A DNA stretch of 38,386 nucleotides. Origin: Trichomonas tenax. Taxonomy: Eukaryota > Parabasalia > Trichomonadida > Trichomonadidae. The stretch is from NCBI GenBank assembly GCA_023091735.1, contig JALKBU010000468.1:1-38386 (forward strand), read 5' to 3'. A program made the translations under genes and the position numbers. Numbering within the stretch: the stretch's first letter is position 1; each line of letters begins with the position of its first letter. This document shows positions 1 to 9,900 of the stretch, piece after piece. The notes beneath the pieces were generated by a model that had not been told where the DNA came from, ran no database searches, and was given only the letters and a program-made list of their open reading frames with translations.

Positions 1-2
1 AC

Positions 3-248
3 TGCGAATCATGCACTGGGACACCAAGTATAACATCTAAGTATCGTGAAGGCCGTGCATGCCTTCACGCACTTTCGAAGCTCTGTCTAGATGACCCATT
101 GCAAAATGACACTTTTTGTAAGCTGTGTACCAACTCTATTTCTGACAAATCTGACACTTTACAAAACACGTTAGTTGGATTTGTCCAGTACTCGGGAAAA
201 TGCCAAAATTTGACTACTTTTCAAAAAAAATTTCCAATTAATTTTTAA
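3..248 (+). CDS. 3' end of a Cys-rich protein gene (partial, cut by window edge)
   Basis: A frame open from the first bases of the window runs 81 codons to a TAA at 246-248, with no ATG, so the gene begins outside the window. An 81-codon open frame is unlikely by chance at this base composition. The translation has two CxxC pairs (CESC at the start and CKLC about 40 residues later) and three more cysteines, which could be a zinc-binding module or a disulphide-rich extracellular region; I cannot tell which. The last 25 residues are polar with no membrane segment. It converges on the minus-strand gene ending at 274, leaving only 25 bases between the two stops. I do not recognise the family. Confidence 0.55.
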   Translation, partial: CESCTGTPSITSKYREGRACLHALSKLCLDDPLQNDTFCKLCTNSISDKSDTLQNTLVGFVQYSGKCQNLTTFQKKFPINF

Positions 249-273
249 CAACTTCATCACGTCACACATAGAT

Positions 274-1144
274 TCACTTTTCATCTAAAAGCACTTCTAA
301 AATGTACGGGCACAATTTTAATAAAACATCAAGTTGATTTGAAGTCAAATCCAGGTGACTATATATGGAACTCCTACTGCTAACACTCGTGTTATCAGAT
401 TCAGATTCATTGCTTATATTGTTAATTGTTTCATTAACATTTTGTGTAGGGCTGAGTTTAATTGGTGAAACATTGATACTAATGTTAAAGTCTTCATTGG
501 TTGATAAATCATTGGAATCGATTTCTCTCTCATGTATTATTTCTGGTTTTATATTATCATCTTGATTGGTCTTTTTCTCGATTGGTTCTTTTTGCATAGG
601 CGCTTTTGTAATTGTTAGTTTCTTCTTTTCTTCTGAACTCTGCTTTTTATCAATTGATTTTGGCTTTTCTTGCTTTTTTGTCTTCTTAGTTGAAGTTGGA
701 GATTTCTGTCTTGGATTCTTAGCATTCTCTGTATTAGTTTTTGGTTTTTGTAAAAGAGTTGATGTCTGACTTATTTTTAACGTAGAATTAAACTTTTCAA
801 GCAAAGAAGCGCTATCGTTGGTATTGGTTTTCGCAGGAGATGGTGATTTTGATTTCAATGTTTGTGCTTTTTTAACTGCTGTTGAAATATTTGAATATTT
901 TATCTTATTTTTTTGCGTTATTTGGATCAACGTTAGAAATTATCAGCGTGTCACCAGGAATTATATCAGCTGTTGTTGTTATAAGTTTGCCAGATTGTGA
1001 ATATAAAGATTTAAATTTAATGTTTTTTAATTTATGCCGAATTTTCACCATAAGATCAGCTAAAGTCGGAGCTATTCCAATTTTTACTTCAGGGCTATCA
1101 TGGCTTTCATTGCTGCGTACAAATATAGAGCAAGCACTCTGCAT
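274..1144 (-). CDS. Doublecortin-like N-terminal domain plus Ser/Lys-rich tail, with a one-base frameshift
   Basis: Read from the ATG at 1144, the first ~75 residues resemble a doublecortin (DCX) domain: a short beta strand (ACSIFVRSN), a helix (TLADLMVKIRHKL), then KSLYSQSGKLITTTADIIPG, which matches the DCX pattern of a 'LYT..G' turn followed by a 'L.DG..Y' segment. DCX domains usually bind microtubules. The frame stops at 905 and resumes one base over: dropping one base of the 7-T run at 908-914 joins both parts into about 289 codons. The downstream part is low-complexity Lys/Ser/Thr/Asn (likely disordered) and ends in a hydrophobic helix (LDVLLKLCPYILEVLL). The long open second frame suggests a recent mutation, a sequencing error in the homopolymer, or slippage. 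The TTG at 1150 is not a credible start because ATG follows two codons later. Confidence 0.55.
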
Positions 1145-1463
1145 AGCCAAAATTTATGCTGGCATTTGACTTGTAATGTTATTAAAATGAAAATAATTTA
1201 CACAAATATTGGCAATTTGTCTTTGTAAAGTTTGAGCAATCAAACATAATTTGATAACAGTTTTGAAATTGCACAAAGATGCACATGCTAAATTTTAAGT
1301 TTTGGCAAAAATTGTAATAGATTGTTATTACAATGAATTTAAGAATTTCGTATTCAAGCAAAACAAATTAGGGTATAATCATATTTCGGACTATATAACA
1401 ATGACTCACTCTCATTTTATATCATTACCATAGATAGATGTTAGAAGCATAAAATGAATTAAT
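1145..1463. other. Intergenic, no gene seen
   Basis: AT-rich spacer between the doublecortin-like gene and a decayed gene. It contains 'ggcaatttgtc' near 1211, similar to boxes seen before other genes, but nothing that reads as coding. Confidence 0.4.
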
Positions 1464-1464
1464 A

Positions 1465-2175
1465 ATATTGCGATGCTCTTTGTGGTCTCATCGAGCTAAC
1501 AATAGAAAAAGAACATCGATTACCAGTAGCTTGTGAATATCTTGACGAAAAATACTCAGTATGTTCGAGATTTCTAGCTGCTTATTTATTTCAGACATCA
1601 CTAATCACAGCATTTGATATCGAATCAATTTTGATTTCACGACTTATTAGCTTCAACATATTGTGCACATTAAATCATTGGTTCCCACAGCAGTTCTCTT
1701 CAATGGCATCAGAAATTTGTGGAGCATACGTGAGTGCTTTCATGGCAAATGCTGATAATGAAGCTGGAAGTTATTTTCCCTTGATGTATACTTTCACATG
1801 TTTGGGAAAGTATGAATGCAGAAATAATTTATTTCTATTTCTAATGATTTAATAGACTTTGTTGGATCAATTCTAAATGGACCTGAAAAAACACCATGCG
1901 ATATGCAAATGATCAATTTGCTTACTACGATTGTTAAAGAATCAAAATTATTATCGATTGCCACAAGTTTTGAGAGTTTGTTGACAATCATGAGACTCTT
2001 GGCAGAGTTAAATATGATTCCTGGAATTACAGATCAAGATGTTATTCATCCCATATATGAGATTTCCATGTCAGTCATAGTTAATGAACGTGTTTTTGAA
2101 TCAAAAGCTGAAGAGATTTTCGTGTATTGGGGATTAAAGCAAGTGACGAAAAGCGATAGTTTTTGCTTTTGTTGA
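1465..2175 (+). pseudogene. Decayed gene for a helical protein (no start, one frameshift)
   Basis: A protein-like frame begins right after two in-frame stops (TAA TAA near 1461-1467) with no ATG at its head, runs as CDALCGLIELTIEKEH... to a stop near 1852, and continues in another frame from about 1848 (DLIDFVGSILNGPEKTPCD) to the TGA at 2175. Joined, the two parts give about 235 residues of amphipathic helices, e.g. SVCSRFLAAYLFQTSLI and ESLLTIMRLLAELN. The style resembles HEAT-like/karyopherin-like helical repeats, but I cannot name the family. Missing start plus frameshift argues for a relic. A missed upstream exon is less likely in an intron-poor genome. Confidence 0.55.
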
Positions 2176-2493
2176 TAGTTTTTAATCCATTAGGAGCATG
2201 GGATGTTCTTTTGAAGACCAAGTTTTTCCTGCAGAATCTCAGATAAATATTATTGTTTGTATCATCATTTTAATTCACAAACTTGATATTTTTATTTCAT
2301 CTATATCTCATTGAGTTTTAATATATAAGATTAGATAGTATATAATAGCATATATTATTATGTAGTACAGAATGGTATGGTTTCGAAGTTATGTTTTCAT
2401 AATGTTATTAAATCTTAATGAATTGGAAAATGCATTAATGTATAATATGGTATTGATTTATATATCAACAATGAAAGAATTTTATATCATAAA
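2176..2493. other. Intergenic, AT-rich
   Basis: About 320 bases with TATA-like runs (2330-2360) but no coding frame or repeat. It should hold the promoter of the gene at 2494. Confidence 0.4.
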
Positions 2494-3279
2494 ATGAGTG
2501 AGTTTATCATACAACATGGTGATGAAATTCTCGAACATTGCAATAACACGTTAAAACTTTACCAAGAATGGAACGCTTATATCCAGAAAGAGCATGAACA
2601 GAATCGTTCGCTTTTTATTCATCCTGTTATTATATCTGAACCAGATGATTCGAAACCAGCAAATATAAAAGGAGAAACGAAATATGCGAAGCCAATGGAT
2701 CCATTGGAGGCAACTTTTGAGCAAGTAAATTTCGAATTTCAAACAAATCAAAAAGCAGAAGCATTTCTTGATGATAATGAATTTCGTAGATCACACAGTT
2801 TCAAGTTTTATAGGGAAAGACGTAATAATACAAAGCCAGATCCTAAAATTGAAGTAAATCGAATTCGTTATAAAGGACCTGATGAAACTAGTGGAAGAAT
2901 GACAAGAATTCCTAACACTAGTTCACTCATCGGACCTGTTGACACATATAAATCCAATTTACATCGAAAAATCAAAATACGTCGAAATACTCTTCAAAAC
3001 TTGCAGTCATCACTCAAACCAAACTATTTAAAGGTGCCAAAAGACATAATTAAAACTGCCTATAAACAAGATCCTCGAGAAACTAATCCAAAATTCCATT
3101 TTTGCACACTTGAATGTGAAGAAATCGAGTTGAAGATCAAAAAGACTCAAAAGGAAATAGAGAACCACTTGAAGCACGCTGAGCACTCTGTGCAAAGAAT
3201 TACCGAAGTCCTGAAGCCATCGGAACCACGTGATATCAGTAAAATGAGATCTCCAAGAAGATCCGTTCAAAAGAAATAA
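2494..3279 (+). CDS. Hypothetical basic protein, 261 aa
   Basis: A clean ATG-to-TAA frame with coding-like composition. No signal peptide, membrane segment or enzyme motif is visible. The N-terminus (residues 1-40) is an acidic/neutral helix. The middle is polar with many Asn, Lys, Arg and Pro (FKFYRERRNNTKPDPKIE). Residues ~205-240 form a likely short coiled coil (ECEEIELKIKKTQKEIENHL). The end is strongly basic (SPRRSVQKK). A charged, partly disordered protein of this kind could be cytoskeletal or nucleic-acid associated, but that is a guess. It stands alone between long spacers and precedes the giant coiled-coil gene on the same strand. Confidence 0.7.
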   Translation: MSEFIIQHGDEILEHCNNTLKLYQEWNAYIQKEHEQNRSLFIHPVIISEPDDSKPANIKGETKYAKPMDPLEATFEQVNFEFQTNQKAEAFLDDNEFRRSHSFKFYRERRNNTKPDPKIEVNRIRYKGPDETSGRMTRIPNTSSLIGPVDTYKSNLHRKIKIRRNTLQNLQSSLKPNYLKVPKDIIKTAYKQDPRETNPKFHFCTLECEEIELKIKKTQKEIENHLKHAEHSVQRITEVLKPSEPRDISKMRSPRRSVQKK

Positions 3280-3948
3280 TTTGTTCTTTGTTATATAAAT
3301 CTGTCCATGTTATATTTATCATGTTTTAACATGTTATATCATATAAAGAACATCAATTTGCATCATAGGAATGCATTTATAATATTCTATCACATTGCTA
3401 TTATCTTGAAATGAAGTAATTTTATATGAAATGAAAAAATAACATTACAACATAATGAAATGATATAAAATACCTGGTGCTTTATTTTCTTCAATTGAAA
3501 TTGGCTGATATCATGAATAGCTGAAGAATATTAAATCAATGTTGCAAGCACGATTTAATAGTTTGAATTTAGACACAAATTTCAAAGCATATCATTATAT
3601 TAAAAGATAGTAAGTAGAAAAGATGCTATTGACAATTTATTTTATACAAATTCCCGAATTCTTAATATAGATGTGCCTATATGTTAGCTAAACAGCTGTG
3701 AGTATACAAAATCATAGACAGACAATATTGAATAAAAATTTTATATGAAACTACAACTGGCCATTTAACTCATAATCTGAGATGCAAAATTAAAGCTTAA
3801 CAAATATATATATTTACAGAGCTCAAAAAGAAGTTTTCCCAAAAATTATTAAAACAAAGAAGCTTAAAAACTTGTCATTATAAAGTATCATAGGAGGAGA
3901 ATCAAATATCAAGCTATCTCAGTTTGATTAAATTTTTTATTTTATACA
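3280..3948. other. Intergenic before the giant coiled-coil gene
   Basis: About 670 AT-rich bases. Searched for a missing first exon of the downstream gene: the nearest ATGs (around 3670, 3682, 3747 and 3782) run into stops within a few codons, and none pairs with a convincing GT...AG intron. The pyrimidine-rich stretch ending TTTTATACAG at 3949 resembles a 3' splice site but lacks an obvious branch sequence. Confidence 0.4.
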
Positions 3949-6900
3949 GTGAAGAATTTTAATAGTGTTCCTAAAACTCCTCCGAGGGATTACACGAGAT
4001 TCCACGAAGATGGCTTGGAATTCCTCAAGGTCTCGACACCGCCAAGTCAGAAGCGTGTGGATTTTCAACTAATAACAAATAAATTAGAAGCACAATTATT
4101 TTCACCGATAAAACTCATAGAAAACATTCTTAATGAAGAACATATCAGTAAATACGAAATTGATTCAATTTCTTTTAAGCCATTAAAGCAATTAGCGAAA
4201 CTTGCGTATGGAAAACTCGAAAAATTTTCGACAAAAGCTATCAATTCGATGGCAGATCAGTTTGCCATAAACGAAAGACAGCTCGAAGAGAAAACTGAAA
4301 TGATTTTCAAACTAAATAACGAATTAGAATCTATTCGCTCGAAATACAACGAGAACGAGCTGGAACTCCAGAAATCCAAGCAAAATTTGATTTCGAGGAC
4401 AATTTTTTCGTCATTGATCCCTTTGAGATCGGTTGCTCAAGATCTTGAAAATAAGAAAATTACACTTTCTGAAGCAATTTCTTCAACAATCACAATTTAC
4501 AATGAAGCGCTTCAAAATACAACAGAAGAGCTCAACAAACTCAAGCAAAATCCAGTACAAACTTCATCGAAATCATCACCAAGGAGATTTTCGGACGTAG
4601 TGGACGATGACATGTTAGTTACAGTCACTCGTGACGTTGACTTCGAACCTGGTGAAGAAGATGATGAAATGACAAAATTACAAAGTGAATTTGCTGGTAT
4701 CGTTAGTAAAGAGAAACCTGCTGAAGATGTTAAAGTTCTTAGAAGTAGATTGGATGAAAAGAATAGAAAATCAGCTGAAGAGTTACAAAAGCAAATCGAA
4801 ATGCTTCACAATCAACTCGATCCAGAAAATTCTTCGACAGAAGCTCTTGAGAGGGAGCTTAAGTTCCAGAAAATAGAGGGCGAGTCTCCTGAAGACAGGA
4901 ACAAGAGATTCATTAAAGCCCTTGAAGATAAGTTCAACGAGATCATCAAGAAACTTCAGGATACTATTTCTGCTCAAAACGATGAAATCAAGAAACTCCA
5001 AAAGAAGGTTGATGGCACTGATGCTGTTGAAATGCAACTTGCGCATCAGAAGACCGAAGTTCGTGTTCTCAAGCAACAACTCAGCCAGGATAAACCTGAT
5101 AATGAACAGCTTTCAGATCTGAAGCAGAGATATGCATTTCTTGAAGAGCAACTCAAGGCAGAGAAAGAAAATCATGTTCAAGAAGCAGATCTTCTCAAAG
5201 AACTTGCAGGTGAAGATGTTGCTCCAATGGTTGCCATCCATATAATTGGAGATAAGCTGAAGAAGAATCAATCGGATCTTGAAAAGGCCAAAGAAGCCAA
5301 CGAAAATCTATCGAAGCAAATTGCAGAACTCAAAGAGAAAATTGGTTCACTCGAGAAACAAGCCAAAGATGATACAAATGAGCTTTCATCAGTTAAATCA
5401 AAACTCGCTGCTGCTGAAGAAGCTCGCAACAATGCAGAATCAATGGCTGCCGGTAGTAAGGCAAAGAATGATGATCTCACTAAACAATATGAAGAATTAC
5501 GTCAACAACTTGATGATCTAAAACGTGATTCATCCGCAAAGATCCTTACATCCGAACACAAGGCAGAGAACGCTGCACAACAATTAGAACTCATGAAACA
5601 ACAGAACGACCGCGATAAAGACACAATTAAATCGCTTCAGGCTAAGAATGACGAATTGTATGCAGATCTCAGAAAGAAGATGGATCAGATTGTTGACCAG
5701 ACAAAGCAGCTTGGCGATCTTTCTACAACCAATCAGCGCTTGCAAAACGAATTTGACAAGCTTCGCAATAGTTTGCAGCCAAATAATGACAAGAATGCTG
5801 CACAAAACAATAACGAGGAACTTAATGAATTGAAGAAGGATGAAGATGAATTAAAGAAGGATGCAGACCAACTCAAGTCAGAGAATTCTAAGCTTAAGAA
5901 GCAGCTCCAAGATCTCGAAGATAAAGTCAGAAACCTTGAGAATCAGCTGAAGCAGCCCGAAGACAAAGATATGCTTGTTACTTGTACACGCGATATAGAA
6001 TTTGAACCAGTTGAAGGCGAAGAGGAAGATAACCAATCAAATATCGAGAAAGCAGCATCCGAACATAAGAAACAGATGTCATCTGCACATGAAGATACTC
6101 AAAATGCAGACAAGAAACAAGACGAAGATGATGCAGACAAATTCAAGACAGAAAACTCTCAGCTTAAGAATCAACTTTATGCTCTTGAGGATAAAGTCAA
6201 GGAACTCGAGGATACAAACTCCAAGCTCAGAGAACAGTTAGGTTCATCACTTGAGGATGCTCAGAAGGATAATGGATCTAAGCAGTTAGTTGATGAACAA
6301 GAGAAACTCAATGACATTAAATCATCTTCTAAGCCAGAGTCAGATGAGGATAAATCTAAACTTGAAGAAATGACGGAGGAAGAACTTCGTAATGAAGCAA
6401 ACAAACTTCTTTCCGAAAACAAGGATCTTCAAGATCAACTTTCAACCTCCGAAGATACAGTTTCACTCAAGAAAGCTCTTTCTGAACTCAAGGCACAGCT
6501 TTCATCAGCACAGGACAAGTCCGATAAGGCTCAAAATGCTGACAAACTAACATCTTCCGATAAGAACAAATCAGATTCAACAAATAAGAATGATGATACT
6601 CGCTTTGATAATCTCAGTGAAGACGAACTTCGCGACAAAGCGAAGAAACTTAACAACGAGAACTCCGATCTCAAATCACAACTTCAATCACTTGAAGAGA
6701 AGCTCAAGGAACTCGAGAAAGATCAAACAAAGGATGATCAGAAATCTTCCGATAAGAACAAATCCGATTCCACAACTAATGATGATGAATCTCGCTTCGA
6801 GATAATGAATGAAGGTGAACTTCGTGACGAAGCTAAGAAGCTGAACAACGAGAATTCTGATCTCAAATCTCGCGTTGAATCTCTTGCATCTAAAATCAAA

Positions 6901-9900
6901 GATCTCGAAGATGTTAACGAGAAACTTCTTGAGCAGCTCAAATCATCAACATCAACAGAAAACGCACTCAAGGATGACAGCGAACTTAAGAAGTTGATTG
7001 ATGAATCCGAGAAACTCATCAATTCTAAGACACCAATCGAATCGGAAGCCGACAATCTCAGAAATGAGAATTCTCAACTCAAGGAACAACTTCGGGCTCT
7101 TGAAAACAAGATTAAAGACCTCGAGAACCAGTTGAAGCAAGCTGAAGATGAAGATATGCTTGTTACTGGAACACGCGACATCACATTCCAACCAGTTGAA
7201 GGAGAAGAAGAAAACAACCAAACAAACGAGGCTCGAAAATTACCAGAAACAAAGAACAATGAAGAACATGCTGATGATGATAAGAACGGCGACTCCATCA
7301 CTGTCCTTGAAAGGAAAAGCGATGAAATCAATCAGACACTCGAAGCCATCCTTCATAGACAGAATGAAGAAATCAAAGTTCTCAGAGATAGACTCGACGA
7401 GAAGAATCGCCAGTCTGTTGATGATTTGCAGAAGCAAGTCGCAATTCTTAACAATAAGCTTGGTCCTAACAGCTCATCAATTGATCCTTCCACACTCCAA
7501 AAGGTGCTCAAGTTCCAAGAAATCGAAGGCGAATCGCCAGAAGACAGAAACAAGCGCTTCCTTAAGGCTCTTGAAGACAAGTTCAATGAGATTATCAAGA
7601 AGCTTCAAGACAACATTTCTGCTCAGAACGAGGAAATCAAGAAGCTTCGTATGAAGTGTGATGGTGCAGATGCAATCAGTTTGCAGCTTGCACAGAAGAA
7701 GGCAGAGATCCAGGATCTCATTCAGCAATATGAACAAGATAAACTTGAGCGTGAAGCAGAAGTTGCCGACAATACACAGAAGCTGAAGGATACAATCAAC
7801 GCTCTTGAGAATCGTCTTAGCAGCCAAGGCGAGACAACAAGAAACAAGATCGCTGCAGCTGAGCAGGCCGCAAGAAAGGCCAAGGAAGATGCAGATGCTG
7901 TATTCATTGAACAAAAGGCAGCAATGGCCGAGTTATCGGAATTGAAACAGAAGTATGCAGTTCTTGAAGACCAACTCAAGACAGAAAGAGAAAATCACGT
8001 CCAAGAAGCAGATCTTCTTAAGGAACTCGCCGGTGAAGATGCAACTCCAATGGTTGCCATCCACATCATTGGCGATAAGTTGAAGAGGAATCAATCTGAT
8101 CTCGAAAAGGCCAAACAAGCAAACGATAACATGGCAAAGCAAATTGCAGAGCTCAAAGAGAAAATTGGTTCACTCCAGAAACAAGCCAAGAACGATGCCA
8201 ACGAGTTATCGAATATCCATCATCAGCTCGGTGCCCTTCAGCAGAAGGCATCAGGCCTCGAAGAGGACAACAATGCTCTTCAACAGGAGAACGATGATCT
8301 CAACACACAACTCAAGGAAGCTAAGCAAGAACTTTCATCAGTTAAATCGAAACTCGCTGCTGCTGAAGAAGCTCGCAACAATGCAGAATCAATGACTGCC
8401 GGTAGTAAGGCAAAGAATGATGATCTCACTAAACAATATGAAGAATTACGTCAACAACTTGATGATCTAAAACGTGATTCATCCGCAAAGATCCTTACAT
8501 CCGAACACAAGGCAGAGAACGCTGCACAACAATTAGAACTCATGAAACAACAGAACGACCGCGATAAAGACACAATTAAATCGCTTCAGGCTAAGAATGA
8601 CGAATTGCAGGCAAAGAACAATGATCTCGCATCCGCTCAGCTCGTCTTAGACAACCAGAAGAAGATGTTCGAGAACTTGTACAATGAAGCTAAGGTTCAG
8701 AACGAGAAGTTAGACAGCGATCTCAAGAAGAAGATGGATCAGATCGTTGAACAAACCAAACAGATCGGCGAACTCTCCGCAAGAGAGAACGCATTGAAGT
8801 TCGACAATCAGCGTTTGCAGAACGAACTCGAAAAGCTTCGCAACAGCGCTCAGCCAGAACCAGAGAAGGCACCAATTGTGAATAATGATGATGAGCTCAA
8901 CGAACTTAAGAAGCAACTATCGCAGTTAACTGCTGCTAAGGATAAAGCTATTGCCGATAAGAAACTCGCTGACGAGAAGGCGAAGAATGCACAGACTGAG
9001 AATGTCCACCTGCAGACACAGATCGGGCGCCTTGAGAACCAGAATGAGAACCTCCTTGAATCCAAAAAGGAAGCTAAGGAGAATCTCGACAGAGCTGTTG
9101 CACAGCTTGATGAATCAAGGAGAGAAGCCAATCAACTCAGATCGCAGAACTCTCAGCTTGAAAGGCAGATTGCCACAATGGAGAACAAGATCAGCAACCT
9201 CGAAAACACAGTATCACAACAAAATGATCAGTTGGCTGCTGCTCAAGAGAATGACCAGAACAAGAATAACCAAATCAGGCAATTAAATGATGAGCGTGAG
9301 AAACTGAAAGGCGAAAAGAACGCAGTTGAACTTGCTTCGAAGGACAAAGATGCACAAATCCTCAAGTTGAATGGTGATATTGATCACTTCAAGGATAAAC
9401 TCGATACTGTTAATAATGAGAAAGCTAAACTCGAAGCAGATCTCGAGAGGCTCAGAGCAGCCAATGAAGAAACAAAGAAGCAGCTTTCTGACACATCAAA
9501 GCAACTTGATAGTGCAAACAACGACAAGAAGTCATTACAGGAAAAGATTGCTGACCTCGAGAACGAACGAAAGCAGTTACAAGAGAAGCTCAACAATGCA
9601 GATTCACAGAACCGTGAATTGGTTCAGAAGAATGCTGTTAACGAAAGCGAGAAGGCAAGACTTGGTGATGACATCAAGAGGTTGAATGATCAAATCCAGC
9701 AGCTTAACAAGCAGCTTGAACAAGCATTATCTGATAAGAAGGCAACAGAAAATAAACTTGCTGCAACTCAGCAGAAGCTCAATACCGTTGAAGCAGCTAA
9801 GAAAGCAACAGAAGATAAACTTGCTAATGTAGAAGCCGAGAAGAAGGCCACTGAGGACAAATTAGCTGAAACAGAAGCCGCTAAGAAGGCAATAGAAGAT

